A stretch of 64,000 nucleotides of DNA from the NCBI RefSeq assembly GCF_002210105.1, contig NZ_AQQU01000001.1, positions 346,501 to 410,500 on the forward strand, written 5' to 3'. Under the pieces are notes generated by a model, which saw only the letters and a list, made by a program, of their open reading frames with translations, made no database searches and was not told the origin of the DNA. Shown here one piece after another: positions 52,506 through 61,071 of this stretch. Both the position numbers and the translations under genes were made by a program. This DNA comes from Oceanicola sp. 22II-s10i (GTDB lineage: Bacteria > Pseudomonadota > Alphaproteobacteria > Rhodobacterales > Rhodobacteraceae). The number at the start of each line of letters is the position of its first letter. The first letter of the stretch is position 1.

Positions 52506-53726
52506 ATGACCCAGATCGCTGCACGCCGCGACAGTCGTGCGAGTATGGCAGCCCGGCGGACCACCGCCGGGCTGCGGCTCGTCGCGGCCCTCGCGTGCCT
52601 CGCCCTCACTGCCCTGCCCGCCGCCGCCTTCGATACCAAGGCGCGCGCCGCCTACGTGATCGACGTCACGACGCGCACGGTGCTGCTGAACAAGAACGCC
52701 GACGAGCCGCTGCCGCCCGCCTCGATGTCCAAGCTGATGACGCTCTACGTCGCCTTCGAGGCACTGCGCGACGGGCGGCTGACGCTGGACGAACGCCTGC
52801 CGGTGTCGCGCCACGCGATGAGCTACGGCGGCTCGACGATGTTCCTCGACACGACCGACAACGTCCGGGTCGAGGACCTGCTGCGCGGGATCATCGTGCT
52901 GTCGGGCAACGACGCCTGCGCCGTCATCGCCGAGGCGCTGAGCCCCGACGGCACCGAATCCGGCTTTGCCCGCTACATGACCCAGCGGGCGCAGCAGATG
53001 GGGATGACCAATTCGACCTTCATGAACTCCAATGGCTGGCCGGCGCCCGGTCACCGGATGTCGATGCGCGACCTCGCTTTGCTGGCGACGCATATCATCG
53101 TCGATTTCCCGGAGTTCTACCCGCTTTTCGCGGAGCAGAAGTTCGAGTTCGACGGCCGTGCGCCCCAGAACGTGAGCAACCGCAACCCGCTCCTGGGACT
53201 CGGGATCGGCGCGGACGGGCTCAAGACAGGGCATACGACCGAAGCGGGCTATGGCCTGGTCGGATCGGCCAAGCAGGGTGACCGGCGCGTCGTCTTCGCG
53301 ATGACCGGGCTCGACACGCAGGAAGCCCGCGCCGAGGAGGCACGCTCGATCGTGAACTGGTCCTTTCGCCAGTTCGCGGAGAAGGCCGTGACGAAACAGG
53401 GCGACGTGATTGCCACCGCGCAGGTGGTCATGGGCGACAAGACCGAGGTGGCGCTGACCGCCGCGCGCGACGTGACCGCGCTGCTGCCGGTGCTGTCGGA
53501 CGGAAAACTGGAGGCCGAGGCGGTCTATGACGGCCCGCTGGAGGCGCCGGTCGCCGCGGGTGCCGAGGTCGGCCGCCTGATCATCCGGCCCGAAGGCCTG
53601 CCCGAGATGAGCGTGCCGCTGGTCGCCGCCGAGGCGGTGGCGCGGGGCGGGTTCATGGTCAAGCTGCGCAGCGCCGCCCGGCATATCGCGAAACGGCTGA
53701 ACGAAGGGCCCGAGGCGGCCTCTTGA
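52506..53726 (+). CDS. dacC: D-alanyl-D-alanine carboxypeptidase (DacA/DacC type)
   Basis: This 406-residue low-molecular-weight penicillin-binding protein has a signal peptide (LVAALACLALTALPAAAFD). All three active-site motifs are present: Ser73-x-x-Lys76 in ASMSKL, Ser133-Gly-Asn in VLSGNDA, and Lys240-Thr-Gly in GLKTGHT. A PBP5-type C-terminal domain follows, with a basic amphipathic tail (KLRSAARHIAKRLN) that should anchor it to the inner membrane. It trims the terminal D-Ala of peptidoglycan stem peptides. Its stop overlaps the tmk start. Confidence 0.95.
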   Translation: MTQIAARRDSRASMAARRTTAGLRLVAALACLALTALPAAAFDTKARAAYVIDVTTRTVLLNKNADEPLPPASMSKLMTLYVAFEALRDGRLTLDERLPVSRHAMSYGGSTMFLDTTDNVRVEDLLRGIIVLSGNDACAVIAEALSPDGTESGFARYMTQRAQQMGMTNSTFMNSNGWPAPGHRMSMRDLALLATHIIVDFPEFYPLFAEQKFEFDGRAPQNVSNRNPLLGLGIGADGLKTGHTTEAGYGLVGSAKQGDRRVVFAMTGLDTQEARAEEARSIVNWSFRQFAEKAVTKQGDVIATAQVVMGDKTEVALTAARDVTALLPVLSDGKLEAEAVYDGPLEAPVAAGAEVGRLIIRPEGLPEMSVPLVAAEAVARGGFMVKLRSAARHIAKRLNEGPEAAS

Positions 53727-54382
53727 GCGGGCTTTTCGTTTCCTTCGAAGGCATCGACGGATCGGGCAAGTCCACCCAGGCGCGATTGCTGCGCGACGCG
53801 CTTGCCGCGCAGGGCCGGGACGTGGTGCTGACCCGCGAACCCGGTGGGTCGCCGGGGGCCGAGGAGATCCGGCGGCTGGTGCTTGAGGGCGATCCCGACC
53901 GCTGGTCGGCCGAGACGGAATGCCTGCTGTTCACCGCCGCCCGCCGCGATCACCTGGAGCGCACGATCCTGCCCGCGCTGACGGCGGGCAAGGTGGTGAT
54001 CTGCGACCGCTTCGCCGATTCCACCCGCGTCTATCAGGGCGTGTCGCGAGGGGACCTGCGCGACGCGGTCGACCGGCTGCATGCGCTGATGATCGGGCGC
54101 GAGCCGGACCTGACGGTGCTGATCGACATGGACCCGGCGACGGGTCTGAGCCGCGCGCTCGGCCGGCAGGGCACCGAAGAGCGGTTCGAGAGCTTTGGCG
54201 CCGGTTTGCAGGAGCGGATGCGGGCGGCGTTTCTCGGGCTGGCCGATGAGTTTCCCGCGCGGTTTCGCGTGATCGACGGGGCGCGCGACGTGGAAGTGGT
54301 CGCTGCAGATGTGCTAGAAACGGTGACGGCTGCGCTGGCGGCGCCGCCGGGGGCTCTGCCCCCGGACCCCCGAAGTATTTGA
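53723..54382 (+). CDS. tmk: Thymidylate kinase
   Basis: This 219-residue kinase starts with a TTG codon that overlaps the dacC stop (TTGA). It has the P-loop FEGIDGSGKST (residues 8-18), the DR(E/Y)-like LTREPGGSPGAEEIRRLVLE segment, and the substrate motif CDRFADSTRVYQG. It converts dTMP to dTDP. Residues 206-219 (LAAPPGALPPDPRSI) are encoded by a copy of the window's GC-rich palindromic repeat, so the natural C-terminus was probably replaced or extended by the repeat. The core fold is complete by residue 205. Confidence 0.95.
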   Translation: MSGLFVSFEGIDGSGKSTQARLLRDALAAQGRDVVLTREPGGSPGAEEIRRLVLEGDPDRWSAETECLLFTAARRDHLERTILPALTAGKVVICDRFADSTRVYQGVSRGDLRDAVDRLHALMIGREPDLTVLIDMDPATGLSRALGRQGTEERFESFGAGLQERMRAAFLGLADEFPARFRVIDGARDVEVVAADVLETVTAALAAPPGALPPDPRSI

Positions 54383-54394
54383 AACCAGAAGAAG
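54338..54394 (-). repeat. Composite GC-rich palindromic repeat, copy 1
   Basis: The core hairpin CCGGGGGC-TCT-GCCCCCGG is at 54347-54365. Read on the minus strand the unit runs CTTCTTCTGG, an AT-rich bit AAATACTT, then CGGGGGTCCGGGGGCAGAGC. This matches copies 2 and 3 in order and sequence, in opposite orientation. It forms the last codons and the stop of tmk. Confidence 0.8.
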
Positions 54395-54494
54395 CAGGGG
54401 ACCCGCGAGTGACGCCGAAAGGCGGCGCGATCGGTTCTGTTGGCAGGGGTTTCGTTCCGTGGCGTGCGCGCGTAGGGTCGCGCCGGAGATTTCG

Positions 54495-55616
54495 ATGAGC
54501 GACGAACAGCTTCCAGAACCGGACCGGATCGACGGCGCCCCACACCCGCGGGACTCGGTGCGGATCGTCGGGCAGGATGCCGCGCAGGCGGCGTTTCTCG
54601 AGGCCTTCAACTCGGGCCACCTGCATCACGCATGGCTGATCACCGGCCCCAAGGGCACCGGCAAGGCGACGCTGGCCTGGGCCATCGCGCGGTTCCTGCT
54701 GGCGACGCCGCCGGATGACGGGGGCGGGCTTTTCGGTGCGCCGCCACCGGTCGAAAGTCTGAACATCGACCCGGAGCACCCGGTCGCGCGACGGATGCGG
54801 TCGGGCGCCGAGCAGGGTCTCTTCGTCCTGCGCCGCCCGTGGGACGACAAGGCCAAGCGGCTGCGGCAGGAGATCACCGTCGAGGAAGCGCGCAAGATGA
54901 AGGGCTTCTTCGCCCTGTCGTCCGCCGATGGCGGGCGGCGCGTGGTGATCGTCGACTCGGCGGACGAGCTGAACGTGAACGCCGCCAACGCGATCCTGAA
55001 GATCCTCGAAGAGCCGCCCGCGCGCACCACGATCCTGATGGTCGCGCACCAGCCCTCGGCACTGCTGCCGACCATCCGGTCGCGCTGCCGCGAGCTGCGC
55101 CTCGCCCCGCTGGGCCGCGCCGATCTGGAGACCGTGCTGGCCCAGTCCGGAGTCGAGGTCGAGGGCCCGGTCGAGGCGCTCTCGGCGCTCTCCGGCGGCT
55201 CGGCGGGCGAGGCGGTGCGGCTGTCGCTGCTCGGCGGGCCCAAGCTCTATGCCGAGCTGATCCAGACTTTCTCCGCCCTGCCCCGCCTCGACCGCGCCGC
55301 GGCGATCCGCCTGGCCGACAGCGCCACGGGGCGCGGCGCGGAGGACCGGCGCGACCTGATCCACGGGCTGACCGATCTGTTCCTGTCCCGCCTCGCCCTG
55401 ACCGGCGCGCTCGGCCAGCCGCCGGGCACCGAGGCCGCGCCGGGCGAGTTCGACCTGCTGATGCGTCTCGCCCCCGATGCCCGTTCCGCGCGCAGATGGG
55501 CCGAGACGGCGGCCGAGATCGGCGGCCGCACGCGGCACGGCCGGGCGGTCAACCTTGACCCTGCCGCGCTGATCCTCGATACCCTCTTCAGACTCCAGAA
55601 AACGGCGGCGGCCTGA
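54495..55616 (+). CDS. holB: DNA polymerase III subunit delta prime
   Basis: This 373-residue clamp-loader AAA+ protein has a P-loop variant TGPKGTGKATLAWAIARFLL, the switch region VDSADELNVNAANAILKILE, followed by the EPP motif, and RSRCRELRLAPL as sensor 1. The Cys4 zinc module usual in delta prime is not visible in the region after the P-loop. It loads the beta sliding clamp. Placement behind tmk and before tatD is the common order in Alphaproteobacteria. ATG 54495 is taken because the first 12 codons of the longer frame are not family-like. Confidence 0.94.
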   Translation: MSDEQLPEPDRIDGAPHPRDSVRIVGQDAAQAAFLEAFNSGHLHHAWLITGPKGTGKATLAWAIARFLLATPPDDGGGLFGAPPPVESLNIDPEHPVARRMRSGAEQGLFVLRRPWDDKAKRLRQEITVEEARKMKGFFALSSADGGRRVVIVDSADELNVNAANAILKILEEPPARTTILMVAHQPSALLPTIRSRCRELRLAPLGRADLETVLAQSGVEVEGPVEALSALSGGSAGEAVRLSLLGGPKLYAELIQTFSALPRLDRAAAIRLADSATGRGAEDRRDLIHGLTDLFLSRLALTGALGQPPGTEAAPGEFDLLMRLAPDARSARRWAETAAEIGGRTRHGRAVNLDPAALILDTLFRLQKTAAA

Positions 55617-55636
55617 CCCCGCCCGATCCCCCGCAT

Positions 55637-56440
55637 ATGACCACGCCCCAGATCACCGACAGCCACTGTCACCTCGACTTTCCCGACTTCGACGGAGAGC
55701 ATGACGCCATCGTCGCGCGCGCGCTCGAGGCGGGCGTCAGCCGCATGGTGACGATCTGCACCCGTCTCGACCAGGAACCGAACGTCCGCGCCATCGCGGA
55801 GCGGTTCGCGCCGGTCTTCTACGCCGCCGGCATCCACCCGATGCGCGCCCACGAGACGCCCCAGATCGAGGCCGACACGCTGATCGCGCTGGCCAGGCAC
55901 CCCAAGTTCGTGGGTATCGGCGAAACCGGGCTCGACTATCACTACACCCCCGAGGGCGCCGAGGCGCAGCAGGCGCACCTGCGCACCCATATCGCGGCCG
56001 CGCGGGACACCGGCCTGCCGCTGATCATCCACGCCCGCGACGCGGACGCGGACATGGCCCGCATCCTGACCGAGGAACACCGCAACGGCGCGTATTCCTG
56101 TGTGATGCACTGTTTCTCCTCAGGTCCCGAACTGGCGCGGGCCGCGCTCGACCTCGGCTTCTACCTGTCGATGTCCGGTATCGCGGCTTTCCCCAAATCG
56201 ACCGAGGTGCGCGACATCTTCGCCGCCGCGCCGCTTGATCGCATCCTCGTGGAAACCGACAGCCCCTACCTCGCGCCGCCGCCCCACCGGGGCAAGCGGA
56301 ACGAGCCGGCCTATACCGCGCATACCGCCCGCAAAGGGGCCGAGACGATGGGCATCCCCTACGAGGACTTCGCCGCCGCCACGCAGGCCAATTTCGACCG
56401 CCTGTTCCGGAAGGCCGCAGAGTGGAGGGCCGCCGCCTGA
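55637..56440 (+). CDS. tatD: TatD-family metal-dependent hydrolase
   Basis: This 267-residue TIM-barrel protein has the metal motifs DSHCHLDFPDF at the N-terminus, IGETGLDYHYT, LIIHARDADADM, MHCFSSG and ETDSPYLAPPPHRGKRNEPA near the end. These give the two-metal site typical of TatD nucleases. Members degrade DNA or act as deoxyribonuclease/repair enzymes. It is 20 bp downstream of holB and overlaps the next gene by one base (TGATG). Confidence 0.95.
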   Translation: MTTPQITDSHCHLDFPDFDGEHDAIVARALEAGVSRMVTICTRLDQEPNVRAIAERFAPVFYAAGIHPMRAHETPQIEADTLIALARHPKFVGIGETGLDYHYTPEGAEAQQAHLRTHIAAARDTGLPLIIHARDADADMARILTEEHRNGAYSCVMHCFSSGPELARAALDLGFYLSMSGIAAFPKSTEVRDIFAAAPLDRILVETDSPYLAPPPHRGKRNEPAYTAHTARKGAETMGIPYEDFAAATQANFDRLFRKAAEWRAAA

Positions 56441-57237
56441 TGGGAGAGCTGCGTTTCACCCTGCTCGGCACCGGGTCCTCGGGCGGCGTGCCCCGCCTCG
56501 GCGGACACTGGGGCCAGTGCGACCCGAACGAACCCCGCAACCGCCGCCGCCGCTGTTCCATGCTGGTCGAGCGCGAGGGCGACGAGGGCAAGACCACGGT
56601 GCTGATCGACACCGGGCCGGACATGAGAGAGCAACTGCTCGACGCCGGCGTCGGCAAGCTGGACGCGGTGATCTGGACCCACGCCCATGCCGACCACGTG
56701 CACGGGCTGGACGATCTGAGGATGATCGTCTTCAACATGCGCAAGAGGCTCCATGTCTGGGCCGACGGCGACACCCAGAACGACCTCTTCTCGCGCTTCG
56801 GCTATGCCTTCGTGCAACCCGAGGGCTCGCCCTATCCGCCGATCCTGAACATGCACACAATCGACGGGCCGGTGACGATCCACGGCGCGGGCGGCGACAT
56901 CGTGTTCGAGCCGTTCAAGGTCAACCACGGTTCCATCGACGCGCTCGGCTTCCGGATCGGCGACCTCGCCTACCTGCCCGACGTGGCCAAGATGAACGAC
57001 GAGGCCTGGGAGGCGGTCAAGGGCCTCGACTGCTGGATCCTCGACGCCCTGCGCCGCGATCCGCACCCGACGCATTCGCACCTCGCGCAGTCGCTCGAAT
57101 GGATCGAACGCGCGGCGCCCCGGCGCGCCATCCTAACCAACATGCACATCGACCTGGACTATGCGACGGTCGCGGCGGAAACGCCCGACCACATCGTGCC
57201 GGCCTATGACGGCATGACGATCACATACCCGGTCTGA
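56440..57237 (+). CDS. MBL-fold metallohydrolase (PhnP-like)
   Basis: This 265-residue protein starts MGELRFTLLGTGSSGGVPRL and carries the zinc motif HAHADHVHGLDDLR after a DTGPDMREQLL segment. KVNHGSIDALGFRIGDLAYL and PTHSHLAQSLEWI near the end give further ligands, like PhnP. PhnP hydrolyses cyclic phosphodiesters, but no phn genes are nearby, so this may be another phosphodiesterase. Placement after tatD in one operon is common in Rhodobacterales as I recall. Confidence 0.9.
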   Translation: MGELRFTLLGTGSSGGVPRLGGHWGQCDPNEPRNRRRRCSMLVEREGDEGKTTVLIDTGPDMREQLLDAGVGKLDAVIWTHAHADHVHGLDDLRMIVFNMRKRLHVWADGDTQNDLFSRFGYAFVQPEGSPYPPILNMHTIDGPVTIHGAGGDIVFEPFKVNHGSIDALGFRIGDLAYLPDVAKMNDEAWEAVKGLDCWILDALRRDPHPTHSHLAQSLEWIERAAPRRAILTNMHIDLDYATVAAETPDHIVPAYDGMTITYPV

Positions 57238-57241
57238 CCAC

Positions 57242-58177
57242 ATGCAAGCACTGATCACCGTCATCCTGCCCGTCTTCCTGCTGATCGGATCGGGTTGGGT
57301 GGCGACGCGCGCAGGTCTTACCCCTCCGGCGCTGTCCGAGGCGCTGACCAAGTTCTCGCAGACCATCGCCTTTCCCTGCCTGCTCTACCGCGCCGTCGTC
57401 GCGCTCGACATCGCGCATGAATTCAACGCGCCGCTGCTGGTCAGCTACTACGCCGCCGCGGGGGCGTGTTTCTACATCGGCATGTTCGGCGCGCGGTTCA
57501 TCTTCCGCCGGGACTGGGAGGACTGCGTCGTCGTTGGCTTCTGCTGCCTGTTCTCGAACACGCTGATGCTGGCGATCCCGATCACCGAACGCGCCTACGG
57601 GCATGACGCGCTGGCCTCGAACTTCGCCATCGTCGCGATCCACGCGCCGTTCTGCTACGTGCTCGGCATCGTGACGATGGAGGTCGTGCGCTCGCGCGGG
57701 CAGGGCCTGAACGCGGCGGCGCTCGGCAACCGCATCTTCAAGCAGGTGGTCACCAATCCGCTGGTGGTGGCGCTGGCCATCGGTTTCGTCGTGAACCTCG
57801 GCGGCCTGACCACCCCTGCGCCGGTCTATGCCGCCGTCAACATGCTGGCCAACGCCGCTGTGCCGGTCGGCCTCTTCGCCATCGGCGGGGTGCTCACGCA
57901 ATACCGGCTCGAAGGCGACGGCCGCCTAATCGCGATGGTCTGCGGCATCACGCTGATGCTGCATCCCACCCTGATGTGGAGCTTCGGCCGCTTCGCTGAC
58001 CTGCCGCAGGGCGCCTTCCGCTCGGCCGTCATCACCGCCGCCGTCGCGCCGGGGGTGAACACCTACGTCTTCGCCAACATCTACGGCCGGGCCAAACGCG
58101 TCGCCGCCTCCTCCGTGCTGCTGACCACGATCGGCTCGATCCTGACCGTCTGGCTCTGGCTCAGCCTGCTGCCCTGA
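57242..58177 (+). CDS. AEC (auxin efflux carrier)-family transporter
   Basis: This 311-residue inner-membrane protein has about ten spans in two repeated halves. It begins MQALITVILPVFLLIGSGWV and includes FCCLFSNTLMLAIPITERAY and the later PVGLFAIGGVLTQYRLEG, both typical of the AEC family, with a C-terminal pair around NTYVFANIYGRAKRVAASSV. AEC carriers move organic acids such as malate or malonate. It is the last gene of this operon, 4 bp after the MBL gene, and its downstream gap holds repeat copies 2 and 3. Confidence 0.9.
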   Translation: MQALITVILPVFLLIGSGWVATRAGLTPPALSEALTKFSQTIAFPCLLYRAVVALDIAHEFNAPLLVSYYAAAGACFYIGMFGARFIFRRDWEDCVVVGFCCLFSNTLMLAIPITERAYGHDALASNFAIVAIHAPFCYVLGIVTMEVVRSRGQGLNAAALGNRIFKQVVTNPLVVALAIGFVVNLGGLTTPAPVYAAVNMLANAAVPVGLFAIGGVLTQYRLEGDGRLIAMVCGITLMLHPTLMWSFGRFADLPQGAFRSAVITAAVAPGVNTYVFANIYGRAKRVAASSVLLTTIGSILTVWLWLSLLP

Positions 58178-58194
58178 GGCGCAGTCTCCCCAGC

Positions 58195-58265
58195 TTCATC
58201 TTGCCGAAAATATGCCGGGGGTGCGGGGGCAGAGCCCCCGCGGCAGCGACGGCACAGCCGGCGCA
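58195..58265 (+). repeat. Composite GC-rich palindromic repeat, copy 2
   Basis: CTTCATCTTG, an AT-rich piece GAAAATATG, then CCGGGGGTGCGGGGGCAGAG lead into the core hairpin GCGGGGGC-AGA-GCCCCCGC (58224-58242). A second imperfect hairpin GCGACGGC-ACA-GCCGGCGC follows (58247-58265). It is in direct orientation with copy 3 at 170-bp spacing. Confidence 0.85.
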
Positions 58266-58365
58266 ACGGCTTTCATTCGGAATGCGGCCACGCGAAAGCC
58301 CCGGCGCGGCCATCTCGTACGGAAGAGGCAGGCCACAGCACAGCCCGCAAACACTCCGCCCGATG

Positions 58366-58435
58366 CTTCATCTGGCCCCTAAACTCCGGGGGTGCGGGGG
58401 CAGAGCCCCCGCCGCGGCGACGGCAAAGCCGTCGC
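58366..58435 (+). repeat. Composite GC-rich palindromic repeat, copy 3
   Basis: CTTCATCTGG and CCCCTAAACTCCGGGGGTGC lead into the same core hairpin (58394-58412). A perfect second hairpin GCGACGGC-AAA-GCCGTCGC (58417-58435) follows. Copies 2 and 3 share both hairpins in the same order, so the unit is about 70 bp. Together they fill most of the 273-bp gap after the AEC gene. Confidence 0.87.
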
Positions 58436-58450
58436 AACTAAAACGTACTC

Positions 58451-59194
58451 TCATCCCGCCAGCTTCTCGCGCAGCACCCCGCGCTCACCGGCATCCAGCC
58501 CAATCCGTTCCATGTAGGCGCTCGCCCCGCCAAAGGTGTCCTCCAGCCAGACCAGCGTCGCCAGCATGGTCGGCGGGGCCGAGGCCAGCACCCGCTCCGC
58601 ATGGGCCGGCTCGCTGCCCCGCGCCAGCGCCCTCTCGCGCAGCACGCCGATCAGCCCGGCACCATGGGTCGCGGTCCAGCCATAGTCCTCGGCCACATGC
58701 TCCGCCTCGACCCCGGCATTGCCGAGCAGCAGCGCCGCCATGATCCCGGTCCGGTCCTTGCCGGCGGTGCAGTGGAACAGCGCCGTTCCCTCCGCTGCCG
58801 CCAGATAGCGCAGCGCCTGCGCGAAGGCCGGACCACATTGCTCCAGCCCGGCGCGATAACGCAGCCCCATGTCGAAGCCCCCGGCATGACCGAGCGCCAT
58901 CGCCTCGATCGTCTGAAGCCCGTCGTAGAGCGGCAGGTGGTGGTAGGTCACCGCATCATGCCCGGCCAGCGGGTTCGGACCCTCTTCCACCTCCGCGTGC
59001 GAGCGCAGATCGACGATCGTCGTCAGCCCGCCGTCCAGCAGCGCCCTCAGTCCGTCGGTATCCACACCGCGCAGCGCATCGCCGCGCAGGAACACGCCTT
59101 CGCGCGTCTCGCCACCGCCCGGCAGGGGGTGCCCGCCCAGGTCCCGCACGTTGTGAATACCGCCAAGCTGCGGCCCTCTCGGCTGTCTCGTCAT
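58451..59194 (-). CDS. Tyrosine/dual-specificity protein phosphatase
   Basis: This 247-residue protein has the P-loop HCTAGKDRTG with the catalytic Cys and Arg, after an N-terminal NVRDLGGHPLPGGGETREG motif that is typical of bacterial Y_phosphatase3 enzymes. The general-acid Asp probably lies in the TTIVDLRSHAEVE region. It belongs to the group that also includes lipid phosphatases, so the substrate is open. It is separated from modC by 33 bp, and co-transcription with modBC is possible. Confidence 0.9.
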   Translation of the reverse strand: MTRQPRGPQLGGIHNVRDLGGHPLPGGGETREGVFLRGDALRGVDTDGLRALLDGGLTTIVDLRSHAEVEEGPNPLAGHDAVTYHHLPLYDGLQTIEAMALGHAGGFDMGLRYRAGLEQCGPAFAQALRYLAAAEGTALFHCTAGKDRTGIMAALLLGNAGVEAEHVAEDYGWTATHGAGLIGVLRERALARGSEPAHAERVLASAPPTMLATLVWLEDTFGGASAYMERIGLDAGERGVLREKLAG

Positions 59195-59227
59195 CGCTCA
59201 GTCCCTTCCCGTTTCCCCCGACCCGTA

Positions 59228-60307
59228 TCAGAGCCGCGTGACATTCCCGCGCGCCACCGCGACCGATTTCACAACCGCGTGGCAGGCGGTCCCCGGCCGG
59301 ATCGCCAGCGCCTCGGCCGACCGGCGCGTCAGCCGGGCGAGGATCAGGTCCTCCCCTGTCCGCAGCTGCACGATCACCCCCGGCCCCTCGCCCTGCTTCA
59401 CCGCCACCACCTCGGCGGGCAGGATGTTCAGCGCCGACAGTCCGTCGGGCCGGTCGCGCGACAGGATCACGTCCTGCGCCTCGATCCGCACCCTGACGCG
59501 CCCGCCCGGTGCAGCATCGACGCGGGGCAGAAACAGGCTGCCACCGGACAGCGCGATCTCGCTCAGCCCGTCGGCATGGTGCGCCGTGACCGTTCCGGTC
59601 AGCAAAGCGCCCGCCTCGGCCAGTCCCAGCCGGGGGGCGAGGTCGGGATCGGCAAAGACATCCTCCGCCGCGCCCGTCGCCACCACCTGTCCGGCGTCGA
59701 TCAGCACGACGGTGGTGGCCAGCCGCGCCACCTCCTCCACCGCGTGGCTGACGTAGAGGATCGGCATTCGCATCTCGTCCCTGAGCCGTTCGAGATAGGG
59801 CAGGATCTCGGCCCGCCGCGCGGTGTCGAGCGAGGCGAGCGGTTCGTCCATCAGCAGCACCTCGGGCCGCGACAGCAGGGCCCGCCCGATGGCGACCCGC
59901 TGCTTCTCGCCGCCCGACAGGTCACGCGGCCTGCGCCCGGTCAGATCGCCCAGCCCCAGCATCTCGACCACCCGCGCGAAGTCCCCGCGCCCGCCCCGGC
60001 CGCGCGTGCCGTAGGACAGGTTTCCCAGCACCGACATATGCGGAAACAGCCGCGCGTCCTGAAACACATAGCCGATGCCGCGCCGGTGCGGCGGCAGCCA
60101 GACGCCCTTGTCGGTGTCGCCAAGCACCCGGTCGCCCACGACGATCCGCGCGCGGTCGGGCCGGAACAGGCCCGCCACCGCGTTCACCACGCTGGTCTTG
60201 CCCGCACCCGACTGGCCGAACAGCGCCGTCACCCCGTCCGGCGCCTCGAAAGCCATGTCGAGCGCGAAGCGCCCGAAGTCGTGTCCGATCCCGACGCTCA
60301 GCCCCAT
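59228..60307 (-). CDS. modC: Molybdate ABC transporter ATP-binding protein
   Basis: This 359-residue ATPase has Walker A GQSGAGKTS (31-39), Q-loop YVFQDARLFPH, signature LSGGEKQRVAIGRAL and Walker B VLLMDEPLASLD. A C-terminal molybdate-binding TOBE/MOP domain (IRPGTACHAVVKSVAVAR) is typical of ModC. It energises ModB for molybdate uptake. ATG 60307 overlaps the modB stop by one base. A 'long' frame across modB is a shadow. Confidence 0.93.
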   Translation of the reverse strand: MGLSVGIGHDFGRFALDMAFEAPDGVTALFGQSGAGKTSVVNAVAGLFRPDRARIVVGDRVLGDTDKGVWLPPHRRGIGYVFQDARLFPHMSVLGNLSYGTRGRGGRGDFARVVEMLGLGDLTGRRPRDLSGGEKQRVAIGRALLSRPEVLLMDEPLASLDTARRAEILPYLERLRDEMRMPILYVSHAVEEVARLATTVVLIDAGQVVATGAAEDVFADPDLAPRLGLAEAGALLTGTVTAHHADGLSEIALSGGSLFLPRVDAAPGGRVRVRIEAQDVILSRDRPDGLSALNILPAEVVAVKQGEGPGVIVQLRTGEDLILARLTRRSAEALAIRPGTACHAVVKSVAVARGNVTRL

Positions 60308-61002
60308 CAGCCCAGCCCGATCCGGCGGGCGACGGCCCGCGACAGCGCCTCGGACGCCAGCAGCGCCAGCAGCGACACCACCAGCGAGACGCCGATCAGC
60401 ACGCCCACCGTCATCTCTCCCCCCGGCACCTGCAGGAAGGTGTAGATCGCCGAGGCCAGCGTCCGCGTCTCGCCCGGAATGTTCGACACGAAAGTGATCG
60501 TCGCGCCGAATTCCCCCATGGCCTTGGCAAAGCCGAGGATCGATCCGGCGATGATACCGGGCAGCGCCAGTGGCAATGTCACCGTCAGGAACACCCGTCC
60601 CGGCCCCGCGCCCAGCGTGCCCGCCGCCTGTTCCAGCCGCCGGTCCGCCGTCTCGATCGACAGGCGGATCGCCCGGACCATCAGCGGAAAGCCCATCACC
60701 GCAGCCGCCAGCGCCGCGCCGGTCCAGCGGAAGGCTAAGGTCAGGCCGAAGGCGCTTTCCAGAAACCCGCCGACCGCCCCCTGCCGCCCGAAGGTGATCA
60801 GCAGCAGGTAGCCGGTCGCGACCGGCGGCAGAACCAGCGGCAGATGGACAAGCGCGTTGAGCAGCGCGTGCCCCGGAAACCGGAACCGCGCCAGCACATA
60901 GGCCACCGCCAGCGCGACAGGCAGGGACCAGACCACGGCCCAGAACGCGACCCTGAGCGACAGGCCGACCGCCTGCCATTCCTCGGGTCCCAGAATGTCC
61001 AT
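60307..61002 (-). CDS. modB: Molybdate ABC transporter permease
   Basis: This 231-residue inner-membrane protein has about five spans (VWSLPVALAVAYVLARF first). It carries the EAA-loop segment ETADRRLEQAAGTLGAGPGR, followed by FLTVTLPLALPG, and the NIPGETRTLASAIYTFLQ tail characteristic of ModB. It is the channel of the molybdate importer. The binding-protein gene modA, normally just upstream, is absent; the preceding gene is an unrelated membrane protein. Confidence 0.93.
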   Translation of the reverse strand: MDILGPEEWQAVGLSLRVAFWAVVWSLPVALAVAYVLARFRFPGHALLNALVHLPLVLPPVATGYLLLITFGRQGAVGGFLESAFGLTLAFRWTGAALAAAVMGFPLMVRAIRLSIETADRRLEQAAGTLGAGPGRVFLTVTLPLALPGIIAGSILGFAKAMGEFGATITFVSNIPGETRTLASAIYTFLQVPGGEMTVGVLIGVSLVVSLLALLASEALSRAVARRIGLG

Positions 61003-61071
61003 GCCCGCGCGTCCCCTCGCCTGAACCGAGCGCGCATGTGACCGCGCAGCGGGGCGAAAGGCAAGGCCGGG

